Below are positions 15,027-23,587 of a stretch of DNA of 28,161 nucleotides, one piece after another; positions within the stretch are counted from its first letter, which is position 1; each line of letters opens with the position of its first letter. The DNA lies in NCBI GenBank assembly GCA_937920345.1, contig CALGVA010000064.1:1-28161 (forward strand). The letters run 5' to 3'. The stretch is from an uncultured Lachnospiraceae bacterium (GTDB lineage Bacteria > Bacillota > Clostridia > Lachnospirales > Lachnospiraceae). The notes under the pieces were generated by a model that was not told the DNA's origin, did no database searches, and was given only the letters and a program-made list of their open reading frames with translations. A program made the position numbers and the translations under genes.

Positions 15027-17545
15027 AATTTCCGGGACAATTAGTATTTGGTTTAGATATCGGGACGAGGAGTATCGTTGGAACGGTAGGGTACCGCGTG
15101 GGCGGTAAATTCTATGTGGTGACCCAGTGCATCAGAGAGCATGGCACGAGAGCCATGCTGGACGGACAGATCCATGATATCTATAAAGTAGGCGAGACAA
15201 TCAGCGAAGTCAGGAATGAGCTGGAGGAGAAAATCGGCAGACCGCTTCGGGATGTGTGTATTGCCGCAGCGGGACGTGTGCTTCGGACGGTGACAGTCAG
15301 AGTGGACACGGAACTGGAAGGAGACCGGGAAGTAAACGGAGAGGATATCTACGCGCTGGATTCCATGGGTGTGGAGAGAGCCTACGAAGAATTCCTGGAA
15401 AATAATGACACCGAGGTGAAATTCTACTGTGTAGGATATTCCGTGGTGCGCTATTATATGAACGGCTATACGATGGGGAATCTGGAGGGACATAAAGCGA
15501 AGACGATCGGGGCGGATATTATCGCGACATTCCTGCCGGAAGATGTAGTGGACGGTCTCTATAAAGCGGTAGGGGAAGCGGGACTGGAAGTTGTGAATCT
15601 GACGCTGGAGCCGATTGCCGCCATCCAGGCAGCGATTCCGGAGATGTATCGTATGCTGAATATAGCGCTGGTGGATGTAGGTGCGGGTACGTCTGATATA
15701 TCCGTTACAAAAGACGGCAGTATCATTGCCTATGGTATGATTCCGATAGCCGGAGACAGTCTTACGGAGGTGGTGGCAAAACATTGTCTGGTGGATTTTG
15801 CTACTGCAGAGCAGATCAAGAGAGAGACAGGTGTCAAAGAGAAAATAGAATATAAAGACATTATGGGACTGTCTCAGACAATATCCGCGGAGGAGATCGA
15901 GAGAGTAACTGCCGATGCGATTTCAGATATGACAGAGCAGGTGGCGGACAAGATCAGAGAACTGAACGGTGATAAATCAGTCAGCGCGGTATTTGTTGTA
16001 GGCGGCGGCGGTATGCTTCCGGGCTATACCGCGGCGCTGGCAGATAAGCTGGGAATACAGAGAGAGAGGGTTGCGGTCCGCGGCGAAGAGGTCATGATGA
16101 ACATAGAGTTTCTGGAGGCGGATGCAAGAAAAGATTCGCTGATGGTAACGCCGATCGGAATCTGCCTGAGCTTCTACGAGCAGAGTAACAACTTTATTTT
16201 TGTTTATTTTAATGATCAGAGGATCAAAATATACGATAACAATAAGGTCGCGGTGGTCGATGCAGCGATGCAGGCGGAGTTTGCGAATGACGGCCTATTC
16301 CCGAAACGCGGCAAGGAGTTGAATTATATCGTGAACGGGAAGCCGCGTATTACCCGCGGCATGCTCGGAGAGGCTGCGGTTATCACAGTCAACGGAAAAG
16401 AGGCGGATATCTATACACCTGTCCATGCCAACGATCAGATCAGAGTCAAAGAGTCTACGGCAGGAGAGGCAGCGCAGCTGGATATCAATCAACTGCCGGA
16501 GTACGGTGCGACCATGCGCGTGGAAGTCAATGACAAAAAGATTGATCTGCCGAAGTTTGCCAGTGTCAACGGTGAACTGCAGTCCGGTTACTACAGCATC
16601 AGGGAGAACGATACCATTGAGATCCTGAATTTCTATACCGTGCGTCAGGTCGCGGAGTTTATGGATGTGATTATTAATCAGGAAATGAATATCTACGTCA
16701 ATAACAAGCTGGCGAATATGGATACCAGAGTGTATGAGAACTTCTCTGTGATATGGACAATGGAAGAACTGCAGTTATCTGACCGTGACAGATATGAGAG
16801 AAGCGCGGCGGAGGAGGTAAATAGAGCAGAAGAAGCGAGCGAACCGGATGAGATAGAGGAAACAGGCGAAACAGGGGAAGCAGAAGGTGCGGAAGAAAAT
16901 GACGGCATGGCGGTTTCTTTTGCAGATCTTCCGGAAGATGACGGCAGCTATTATGAGAGTAAAGAACGCAGGGACAGCAGCCGGAACGATAAGGAAGCAG
17001 CACTGCAGGACGGCGGTTTTGCAGCATCCACCGCTGAGGCGGCAGACAGTATCGTACAGGGGCAGACGCCGGCAGGCACGGAGGCAGACGGGGCAGCAGC
17101 GGTGACGACAGGTACATATGCGGAGCATGTGGATGCACCGGCGGCAGATGCAGAGCAGCAAAGCGCAGACAGGACCGAAACAGGGAAAGCGGATACAGAG
17201 CCGGATGCTGCACAGGAGGGCGGTACGGCGCAGGAGCAGAATGCAGCACCGGAGGCAGAAGCCGCAGCGGCAGGAACGGATGCAGAGAACAACGCCGGAC
17301 AGCCGCAGCCGGCGGACATGGCAGAAAAGCCTGCGGACGGTACGGTTCACGTGACGGTAAACGGTACGCAGATACATATGTCCGGCAAGAAGGAATATGT
17401 GTTTGTGGATGTTTTCCAGTATATTGAGTTTGATCTTTCCAAACCCCAGGGAAGCGGGATCGCGACCAGACTGAACGGAAGGGATGCACAGTACATGGAG
17501 ACGATCCGTAGTGGTGATGTGATCGATATTTATTGGAAGCGCTGA
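15011..17545 (+). CDS. Long FtsA-like actin-family protein with C-terminal beta modules
   Basis: This 844-residue protein begins with an FtsA/PilM-like actin fold: phosphate loop FGLDIGTRSIVGTVGY, an SHS2-type insert at about 85-180, second phosphate loop LVDVGAGTSDISV, and adenosine motif VVGGGGMLPGY. It should bind ATP in the cytoplasm. After residue 430 come short beta modules around 438-480, 502-545 and 781-844, sharing a V-N-(G/D)-K/R start and a G/N-D-x-I-x-I end. A long acidic Ala/Glu/Thr-rich disordered linker separates the last two. The usual FtsA membrane helix at the end is absent. The GTG at 15011 has GGGGAAG upstream; ATG 15023 is an alternative, and both overlap coaE. No ftsZ or pilus genes adjoin. 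The role, perhaps division or shape, is inferred. Confidence 0.8.
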   Translation: MSETMKFPGQLVFGLDIGTRSIVGTVGYRVGGKFYVVTQCIREHGTRAMLDGQIHDIYKVGETISEVRNELEEKIGRPLRDVCIAAAGRVLRTVTVRVDTELEGDREVNGEDIYALDSMGVERAYEEFLENNDTEVKFYCVGYSVVRYYMNGYTMGNLEGHKAKTIGADIIATFLPEDVVDGLYKAVGEAGLEVVNLTLEPIAAIQAAIPEMYRMLNIALVDVGAGTSDISVTKDGSIIAYGMIPIAGDSLTEVVAKHCLVDFATAEQIKRETGVKEKIEYKDIMGLSQTISAEEIERVTADAISDMTEQVADKIRELNGDKSVSAVFVVGGGGMLPGYTAALADKLGIQRERVAVRGEEVMMNIEFLEADARKDSLMVTPIGICLSFYEQSNNFIFVYFNDQRIKIYDNNKVAVVDAAMQAEFANDGLFPKRGKELNYIVNGKPRITRGMLGEAAVITVNGKEADIYTPVHANDQIRVKESTAGEAAQLDINQLPEYGATMRVEVNDKKIDLPKFASVNGELQSGYYSIRENDTIEILNFYTVRQVAEFMDVIINQEMNIYVNNKLANMDTRVYENFSVIWTMEELQLSDRDRYERSAAEEVNRAEEASEPDEIEETGETGEAEGAEENDGMAVSFADLPEDDGSYYESKERRDSSRNDKEAALQDGGFAASTAEAADSIVQGQTPAGTEADGAAAVTTGTYAEHVDAPAADAEQQSADRTETGKADTEPDAAQEGGTAQEQNAAPEAEAAAAGTDAENNAGQPQPADMAEKPADGTVHVTVNGTQIHMSGKKEYVFVDVFQYIEFDLSKPQGSGIATRLNGRDAQYMETIRSGDVIDIYWKR

Positions 17546-17617
17546 TCCGGAAGTGTTGGATGATTTAGTTTACATAATATATTAAATGGCATTATACAGA
17601 AAGAAAAGACAAACATT

Positions 17618-18415
17618 ATGAGATTATGCAGTATAGCCAGTGGGAGCAGCGGAAACTGTGTGTATGTCGGGTCCGACACGACGCATCTTCTGCTGGATGC
17701 AGGGATAAGCGGTAAGCGTGTCGAGGCGGGCTTACAGGAGATGGGATTGAAAATGAGTGATATAGACGGGATTTTTATCACTCATGAACATGCGGACCAC
17801 ATCAGCGGACTGGGGGTTCTGGCAAGGAAATACGGCGTTCCGATCTACGGAACGAAAGGGACGATCGAGGCGGTCAGACAGACCCGGTCGCTCGGAAAGA
17901 TCGATGAGGATTTGTTCCGGTACATCAGAGCAGATGAAAAATGCAGGGTAAAGGATGTGACGGTCTACCCGATACGGACATCTCACGATGCGGCGGAGTC
18001 TGTGGCATACCGGGTCAGTCATGACAGACAGAAGATAGGGGTCATCACGGATCTGGGGTGCTATAACGAGTATACGGTGGAGTGTCTGAAAGGGCTGGAT
18101 GTGTTATATCTGGAGGCAAATCATGATGTTCACATGCTCCAGGCGGGACCGTATCCCTATTACCTGAAGCAGCGTATTATGGGTGAGAAAGGGCACCTCT
18201 CCAATGAGACGGCAGGCAGACTGCTGAGCCGGGTCCTGCACGATCATATGCAGGCGGTCGTATTGGGACATCTGAGCCAGGAAAACAATCTGCCGGAACT
18301 GGCGTATGAATCGGTACGGGTAGAGGTGACCATGGCGGATGTGCCCTACAGCGGCAATGATTTTCCCATGTATGTGGCGAAACGCAGTGAAGTGTCACAG
18401 ATGATCACTATATGA
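17618..18415 (+). CDS. walJ: WalJ/YycJ-type metallo-beta-lactamase-fold hydrolase
   Basis: This 265-residue protein begins MRLCSIASGSSGNCVYVGSD and carries the metal-binding motif THEHADHISG (H56, H58, D60, H61), with further ligand candidates in RTSHDAAESV and VLGHLSQENN. Start, length and motifs match the YycJ/WalJ family, predicted nucleases that in Bacillus and Streptococcus are linked to the WalRK cell-wall regulon and DNA metabolism. No walRK genes are adjacent; instead it follows the FtsA-like gene by 72 bp. The gene symbol is assigned from family resemblance, not context. Confidence 0.85.
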   Translation: MRLCSIASGSSGNCVYVGSDTTHLLLDAGISGKRVEAGLQEMGLKMSDIDGIFITHEHADHISGLGVLARKYGVPIYGTKGTIEAVRQTRSLGKIDEDLFRYIRADEKCRVKDVTVYPIRTSHDAAESVAYRVSHDRQKIGVITDLGCYNEYTVECLKGLDVLYLEANHDVHMLQAGPYPYYLKQRIMGEKGHLSNETAGRLLSRVLHDHMQAVVLGHLSQENNLPELAYESVRVEVTMADVPYSGNDFPMYVAKRSEVSQMITI

Positions 18416-18508
18416 CCAAACAGAGCACATATTGATTGTATACAGGGTTAACGTGGCTTGAAGGAAAAGACCAGAGAAGCAGGAATGAGAGAAAGGCAGG
18501 TTTATGGA

Positions 18509-18781
18509 ATGAAAAAGACAATTATCACAGTCGTAGGCAAGGATACGGTAGGTATTATCGCCGGCGTATGTACGTATCTGGCAGATAACAGGATCAATAT
18601 TCTGGATATATCCCAGACGATCGTACAGGGATATTTTAATATGATGATGATCGTTGATACCAATCAGACGGATAAAGACTTTGGAATTATTGTGAAGGAA
18701 TTAGATCAGCTGGGCGAGAGCATTGGTGTCATCATCAAATGCCAGAAGGAAGAGATCTTTAATCAGATGCACAGAATCTAA
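18509..18781 (+). CDS. ACT-domain protein (UPF0237)
   Basis: From ATG 18509 this is a 90-residue stand-alone ACT domain starting MKKTIITVVGKDTVGIIAGV, with the DTNQTDKDFG and GVIIKCQKEEIF segments typical of UPF0237. GGCAGG at 18495-18500 supports this start over the in-frame ATG at 18458, which would add an unrelated basic N-terminus. ACT domains usually bind amino acids or small ligands. The gene is paired with the PFL protein, an arrangement conserved in many Firmicutes and archaea, so it probably regulates that partner. Confidence 0.9.
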   Translation: MKKTIITVVGKDTVGIIAGVCTYLADNRINILDISQTIVQGYFNMMMIVDTNQTDKDFGIIVKELDQLGESIGVIIKCQKEEIFNQMHRI

Positions 18782-18811
18782 TAATATAAGCAGGAGCAGA
18801 CAGGAGCAGAT

Positions 18812-20176
18812 ATGATCAATATATTTGAAGTTGCGGAAACAAACGAGATGATAGAGAAGGAGAATCTGGATGTCAGGACAATCACGCTGGGAATCAGTCT
18901 GTTAGATTGTATTGATGCAGATCTGAAGCTGACCAACGAGAAAATCTATCATAAGATCTATGATGCCGCCAGGGATTTAGTGGCGACGGGAGAATATATC
19001 TCAGATGAGTACGGGATTCCGATCGTTAATAAGAGAATCTCCGTAACACCCATTGCACTGATTGGCGGATCGGCATGTAAGACGCCGGAGGATTTCGTGT
19101 CTATTGCACAGACGCTGGATAAAGCGGCGCACGAGGTAGGCGTAAATTTCATCGGCGGATACTCGGCGCTGGTATCGAAAGGAATGACGGAGGCGGATGA
19201 AATGCTGATTCGTTCGATACCAAAGGCACTTTCTACGACAGAGCGGGTGTGCAGTTCCGTCAATGTCGGTTCTACCAAGACGGGAATTGACATGGATGCG
19301 GTCAAGCTGATGGGGGAAGTGATCCTGCAGACTGCGGAGGCGACGAAAGAAGCGGATTCTCTCGGCTGTGCGAAACTGGTAGTATTCTGTAATGCGCCGG
19401 ACGATAATCCTTTTATGGCGGGAGCATTCCACGGTGTAACAGAAGCCGATAAAATCATTAACGTAGGAGTCAGCGGACCGGGTGTCGTTAAGAATGCTCT
19501 GGAGAAGGTACGCGGGGAAAGCTTTGAAGTATTGTGCGAGACGATCAAAAAGACAGCTTTCAAGGTGACACGTGTGGGGCAGCTGGTGGCTAAGGAGGCT
19601 TCCAGGAGAATGAATGTACCTTTTGGTATCGTAGACCTGTCGCTTGCACCCACGCCGGCAATCGGGGATTCCGTGGCGGATATTCTGTGTGAGATCGGAT
19701 TAGAGCAGGCCGGGGCGCCCGGTACTACGGCTGCGCTGGCACTTCTTAATGATCAGGTGAAAAAGGGCGGTGTGATGGCTTCTTCCTATGTGGGCGGATT
19801 GAGCGGCGCGTTTATTCCGGTCAGTGAGGATCAGGGGATGATCGATGCGGTCAGGGCAGGCGCCTTGACGCTGGAGAAGCTGGAGGCTATGACCTGCGTC
19901 TGCTCGGTCGGTCTTGATATGATTGCAATTCCCGGGGATACGAAAGCGACGACTATATCCGGTATTATCGCGGATGAGATGGCGATCGGCATGGTGAATC
20001 AGAAAACGACAGCAGTGCGCCTGATTCCTGTGATCGGTAAAGGAGTCGGGGAAACGGTAGAGTTTGGTGGTCTGCTGGGGTACGCGCCGATTATGCCCGT
20101 CAATAGATTTTCCTGTGACGCTTTTGTCGGACGCGGGGGAAGAATCCCGGCGCCGATTCATAGCTTTAAGAATTAA
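18812..20176 (+). CDS. PFL family protein (UPF0210/DUF711)
   Basis: This 454-residue protein matches the UPF0210 family: the N-terminus has NLDVRTITLGISLLDC, the middle NVGSTKTGIDMDAVKLMGE and VGVSGPGVVKNALE, and the end MPVNRFSCDAFVGRGGRIPAPIHSFKN. The family resembles pyruvate formate-lyase in fold and name, but its reaction is not established. It lacks the glycyl-radical segment of true PFL as far as I can see. CAGGAG precedes the ATG, 31 bp after the ACT gene. Tandem terminators follow. Confidence 0.92.
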   Translation: MINIFEVAETNEMIEKENLDVRTITLGISLLDCIDADLKLTNEKIYHKIYDAARDLVATGEYISDEYGIPIVNKRISVTPIALIGGSACKTPEDFVSIAQTLDKAAHEVGVNFIGGYSALVSKGMTEADEMLIRSIPKALSTTERVCSSVNVGSTKTGIDMDAVKLMGEVILQTAEATKEADSLGCAKLVVFCNAPDDNPFMAGAFHGVTEADKIINVGVSGPGVVKNALEKVRGESFEVLCETIKKTAFKVTRVGQLVAKEASRRMNVPFGIVDLSLAPTPAIGDSVADILCEIGLEQAGAPGTTAALALLNDQVKKGGVMASSYVGGLSGAFIPVSEDQGMIDAVRAGALTLEKLEAMTCVCSVGLDMIAIPGDTKATTISGIIADEMAIGMVNQKTTAVRLIPVIGKGVGETVEFGGLLGYAPIMPVNRFSCDAFVGRGGRIPAPIHSFKN

Positions 20177-20220
20177 ATAACTTCCGGATAAGCTTCGAGC
20201 TTGCCTGACTTATATCGCAT

Positions 20221-20264
20221 AAAAAATGCTCCGCTTCTTCGAGTTCGAGAAGCGGAGCATTTTC
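20221..20264 (-). terminator. Bidirectional terminator between the PFL and chemoreceptor genes
   Basis: AAAATGCTCCGCTTCT (20223-20238) pairs perfectly over 16 bp with AGAAGCGGAGCATTTT (20248-20263). On the minus strand six Ts end the stem (plus-strand A-run 20221-20226), making it a strong terminator for the chemoreceptor gene. On the plus strand it has four Ts and could also help stop the PFL transcript. Confidence 0.88.
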
Positions 20265-20271
20265 TGAATCG

Positions 20272-20294
20272 TCGCTGCCGAGCGGCGATTTTTT
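20272..20294 (+). terminator. Second plus-strand terminator, overlapping the chemoreceptor stop
   Basis: TCGCTGC pairs with GCGGCGA (20272-20288, one G-U pair, three-base loop), followed by six Ts at 20289-20294. The T-run overlaps the minus-strand stop codon of the chemoreceptor gene at 20293-20295. It backs up the first hairpin for plus-strand transcripts. Confidence 0.7.
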
Positions 20295-21711
20295 ATTCTG
20301 CAAATACCTGAAGATTTTCTTTCTCTAATGCCTCGGCATTGGAAATAATTCTTCTGAAGTCGCCGATCAATTCTTCGGAGAGCTTGACTGCCTGTTTATA
20401 CTCGCTCTCAGCCCGCATATGATCGTGAGCCTTGATTGCGGCAATTACGTTCTTGCCATAGCCGTGGAAGCGGCGGTGCTTCTCTGCAAGTCCTGCCCAG
20501 AGCGGGGAGATTAAACCGTTGCGCGGCGACATAGCATAGTAGAAATGTCCGAAAGCACATTTGGTATCATCTGTCTGGAGCGGGAGACATTCTTCCGCTT
20601 TCACCATTTTACTCAGAGTATTTAACCAATTCTGATGCGCGGTGATCGCATTCTGCACGTTTGTAATAAACTGACGGTTATTCAGCATATAGAATACATC
20701 ATGAACCATCTTGCCCATTCTCTTGGCGGAATCGTCTAATCCCTTCTCAATCTCGGAAACCGGTTTCATGTTCTGCTTCAGGTCTTCAGAGACAGCAGTC
20801 AGACCGATTGACTGTTCATTGAGTGAAGAACATTCTTCACGAAGCCGTCCCATCTGATCCTGTACATTGGTAACGGAACTGAATATTTCCTCACTGGTTG
20901 CGGCAATATTCGTGATGGAATCGGTTATGCTTACAATATTGGAGACATTTCGCTCATTATTGGTAAGAACCTTGCTCATATTCTCGCGCATGGTACCCAG
21001 TTCCACAACGGATCTGTCCAGGCTGTCGGAAGTGACCGTAGCAGCTGTTTCGATCTCTGCCACAAAGCCGTCCATATTTGCCGTAAGCTGTTTGGTCTCG
21101 TCGGCAAGGCTTCTGATCTGTTCTGCAACAACAGCAAATCCCTTTCCGGATTCACCGGCTCTGGCAGCCTCGATGGAGGCATTTAATGCCAGCATGTTGG
21201 TCTGGGCGGATATAGAGTTGATGCCCTTGATTACCTCATTCATGCCTTTGATAATATCGAGGAGCTGATGCATATCATCCTTCATTCGATCCGATTCTGC
21301 GATGGTAGCCTGTGATTCTTCGACAATACGGGAGATCTCGCGGCTGCTTTCCTCCATATCATCCATGATCTCACCGGCAGCGGAAGATACCTGCGTAATA
21401 GATTCGGTAAAGCCCTCGTGTGCGTTTACGACCTCATTCATACTTTCTTCTGTCAGCTGAGAGGCATTCACAACAGTTTCGGATATACGCTGTACATTGT
21501 TGCTGATGTCAGTCAGCTTATCGGTGCTGTTGCTCATAACGAGATCCAGGGCACTGATTTTCATGACGGAAGAGCAGACCTCTCCGACCAACTGGTTAAA
21601 CTGGTTCCGCCCGTCAGATAAGCGGGCGTAGATTTGCTGCGCATCTTTATTTCCCTCGACAGGTTCCATTCTGCCGATACTTTGTAATACTTTGTCGCTT
21701 TTGACCTTCAT
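20293..21711 (-). CDS. Cytosolic methyl-accepting chemotaxis protein with CZB zinc-binding domain
   Basis: This 472-residue receptor has no membrane segment. Residues about 60-330 are a helical signalling domain with the conserved hairpin tip IEAARAGESGKGFAVVAEQIRSLAD (180-204), which contacts CheA and CheW. Residues about 350-450 are a chemoreceptor zinc-binding (CZB) domain: H359 in AHQNWL, C385 in CAFGHFYY, H412 and H416 in EKHRRFHGYG, matching its three-His/one-Cys ligand set. CZB domains sense zinc and, in some proteins, hypochlorous acid through the cysteine. AGGAGG precedes the ATG. No che or flagellar genes are in the window, so it probably serves an array encoded elsewhere. Confidence 0.93.
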   Translation of the reverse strand: MKVKSDKVLQSIGRMEPVEGNKDAQQIYARLSDGRNQFNQLVGEVCSSVMKISALDLVMSNSTDKLTDISNNVQRISETVVNASQLTEESMNEVVNAHEGFTESITQVSSAAGEIMDDMEESSREISRIVEESQATIAESDRMKDDMHQLLDIIKGMNEVIKGINSISAQTNMLALNASIEAARAGESGKGFAVVAEQIRSLADETKQLTANMDGFVAEIETAATVTSDSLDRSVVELGTMRENMSKVLTNNERNVSNIVSITDSITNIAATSEEIFSSVTNVQDQMGRLREECSSLNEQSIGLTAVSEDLKQNMKPVSEIEKGLDDSAKRMGKMVHDVFYMLNNRQFITNVQNAITAHQNWLNTLSKMVKAEECLPLQTDDTKCAFGHFYYAMSPRNGLISPLWAGLAEKHRRFHGYGKNVIAAIKAHDHMRAESEYKQAVKLSEELIGDFRRIISNAEALEKENLQVFAE

Positions 21712-21756
21712 AATACCTATCCTCCTGTGTCAAACGGTAGCATATCTTAATAATAG

Positions 21757-21785
21757 ATTATAGCAGATGCTTTTCCATTTTTCTA
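21757..21785 (-). promoter_or_regulatory. Promoter of the chemoreceptor gene
   Basis: On the minus strand a perfect TATAAT (21757-21762) preceded by TGC is an extended -10 element. TAGAAA lies 17 bp upstream as a weak -35. The start would be near 21750, about 40 bases before the ATG. The same 140-bp gap must also hold the divergent promoter of the gene at 21855, for which I see only weak hexamers. Confidence 0.6.
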
Positions 21786-21854
21786 CCCAAAAACAGAGAT
21801 TATTGTGAAATTGTGTGATAAAATGGTAGCAGTCCGGACAAGGAGGTCTTCTTA

Positions 21855-22397
21855 ATGACGGAAGGATATGGAGAAAGTGAATCGTGTATGCGGTGCCAGG
21901 GGCGCTGCTGCAGGACAATGGGGTGCTCACTGTCGCCGGAGGACATGATTCGTGCATTGCAGGACAGACCGGCGACACGGGAAAATATAGAAACGCTGCT
22001 GCAGGAATGCAATTATGCCATAGATTCCTTTCAGAACGGCGGACATGCTTTTTATTATCTGCGCATGCGCCACAAGTGTTTTACCTTTATCGGCGTGGAT
22101 GCCATGGGAGAATGCAGCATGCTGACGGAGCATGGGTGCAGCCTGTCGTTTGAAGACAGACCGAAGGGAGGCAGGATGCTGGAAGCGCGGGAAAACGGCG
22201 GCTGCGAACAGCATTATACGCGGGAGATGATGATTGCAGACTGGAATCCTTATCAGGATATACTCGACAGCATCTGGAAGGCGTGGCATGACCGGATGGA
22301 GCGGGAGGGCATATTCGACAGATGCGAGGAGGAATATATGCAGTTTCAGATGGCGAGAAGAACAGGGAGCAGCGGCGATGCAGTCCGGTTGACATGA
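21855..22397 (+). CDS. YkgJ-like cysteine-cluster protein
   Basis: This 180-residue protein has an N-terminal cysteine cluster: C11, C14, C18, C19 and C24 in SCMRCQGRCCRTMGC. More cysteines follow in RHKCFTFI, GECSML and EHGCSLSFEDRP. The pattern, with a late Arg-Pro segment, resembles the UPF0153/YkgJ family of putative zinc- or iron-binding proteins, whose function is largely unknown. The C-terminal third is helical and charged. ACAAGGAGG precedes the ATG. It is divergent from the chemoreceptor gene. It may bind a metal or iron-sulfur cluster; nothing shows an enzyme activity. Confidence 0.75.
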   Translation: MTEGYGESESCMRCQGRCCRTMGCSLSPEDMIRALQDRPATRENIETLLQECNYAIDSFQNGGHAFYYLRMRHKCFTFIGVDAMGECSMLTEHGCSLSFEDRPKGGRMLEARENGGCEQHYTREMMIADWNPYQDILDSIWKAWHDRMEREGIFDRCEEEYMQFQMARRTGSSGDAVRLT

Positions 22398-22510
22398 GCG
22401 GATATGTGAGCCTATAATAAGGCGTCAACAGGCTGTCTGTTCCCGGCTGTAATGTGCCTGCAGACATGTCTGTGAAGGAAGCCGGAGGCTGACGGGAGAG
22501 CGGAAACGGG

Positions 22511-22579
22511 GGCTCTTATCGCAGAGCCGAATCTGATATTCGGCGCGCGATTCCTCCGACGCTAAAGCGTCTGCGGAAT
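22511..22579 (+). promoter_or_regulatory. Hairpin-rich leader before the epimerase-like gene
   Basis: Three stems lie in a row. GGCTCT/AGAGCC spans 22511-22528. GCCGAAT/ATTCGGC spans 22526-22544 and shares GCC with the first, so the two exclude each other. A long hairpin (22550-22563 with 22566-22579, 12 of 14 pairs, centre GACGCTAAAGCGTC) ends directly before GGAG, the ribosome site. It could be an attenuator or translational switch, or an intergenic palindromic repeat. No known riboswitch is recognised. Confidence 0.4.
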
Positions 22580-22589
22580 GGAGATTAAT

Positions 22590-23513
22590 ATGAATATTCT
22601 GGTAATCGGCGGCAGCTATTTCTATGGTAGGGTGTTTGTCATGGAAGCTGCACAAGAATACGGCGGCGGACATATTACCGTATTGAATCGGGGAACATAT
22701 TCCATGCAGGAGTTCGGCGTTACACAGATTACGGGTGACAGGCATGATCCGGCGCTGCTCGCCGGATGTGAAGCGCATTATGATGCGGTGGTGGATTTCT
22801 GCGCTTATGAAGCGGGCGATGTCAAGTGTGTTCTGGAGAACCTGCCGGGGCAGATCGGACAGTACATCTTGATCAGCACCGTGGATGTCTATGAGCGCGG
22901 CAGCGGTGTTGTCAAGACGGAGGACCATGCGGCGGAGTACAGGAACCTGCCGGGGGAAGCGGGACTTTATATTGCGGGTAAAGTGGCGCTGGAGAAAGAG
23001 ATTCAGGACGAATGCGGCGGCAGGAAGATTCCGTATACGATTCTGCGTCCGGCGATTCTCTATGGTCCGTACAATTATGCACCGAGGGAATCCGTTTTTA
23101 TTCAAATGATGTTAGTGAATCATGCACTGCCGGATATCGTGGATGCAGCGGGGCAGTTCCAGTTCGTTTATGTAAAGGATGCGGCGCAGGCAGTATTACG
23201 GGTCATCGGTAACAAGAAGGCTTATGGGCAGGCATATAATCTTTGTCAGGATGAAATCATGACCTATGAGAGCTTCTTCGCGGCGCTTAAGAAGGTGTCG
23301 GAGCCGGAGATCAGGCAGAATCTGCAGGAAATACCGATTACGGTAGAACACGCCGTGACAGAACAGGTGCCGCTGCCGTTTCCGGCTTTGGCGCAGGAGA
23401 CGGAACTGTGTTCAAATGAGAAGAGCAAGCGCGAACTGGGCATGGTATATACGGACTTTGCGGAGGGAATAGACAGGACATACAGGGCGTTTCGCAATGT
23501 TTTTATACAATAA
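22590..23513 (+). CDS. NAD-dependent epimerase/dehydratase-like protein
   Basis: This 307-residue protein begins MNILVIGGSYFYGRVFVMEA, an atypical Rossmann G-G-x-x-x-x-G nucleotide loop. Other SDR-extended features follow: VVDFCAY, LISTVDVYERG, an active-site Y-x-x-x-K as YIAGK, then the substrate-region ILRPAILYGPYNYAPRE. It is a short-chain dehydrogenase/reductase of the epimerase type, probably acting on a nucleotide sugar or similar; the substrate is not predictable. ATG 22590 is preferred because GGAG at 22580-22583 fits it, whereas the in-frame ATG at 22578 lies inside a hairpin arm. The gene stands alone between a structured leader and feoA. Confidence 0.82.
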   Translation: MNILVIGGSYFYGRVFVMEAAQEYGGGHITVLNRGTYSMQEFGVTQITGDRHDPALLAGCEAHYDAVVDFCAYEAGDVKCVLENLPGQIGQYILISTVDVYERGSGVVKTEDHAAEYRNLPGEAGLYIAGKVALEKEIQDECGGRKIPYTILRPAILYGPYNYAPRESVFIQMMLVNHALPDIVDAAGQFQFVYVKDAAQAVLRVIGNKKAYGQAYNLCQDEIMTYESFFAALKKVSEPEIRQNLQEIPITVEHAVTEQVPLPFPALAQETELCSNEKSKRELGMVYTDFAEGIDRTYRAFRNVFIQ

Positions 23514-23587
23514 AAAGTGGTGAATCAGGCTGCGTGCTGCGGCAGAAACGATAGTTTGGAAGGGAACAGGATCAAGAGGTGCAGACG

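Noticed and set aside
16698..17489. Long minus-strand frames rich in Pro, Cys and Ser
   Set aside because: They are shadows of the low-complexity linker of the FtsA-like gene, whose skewed codons leave other frames open.
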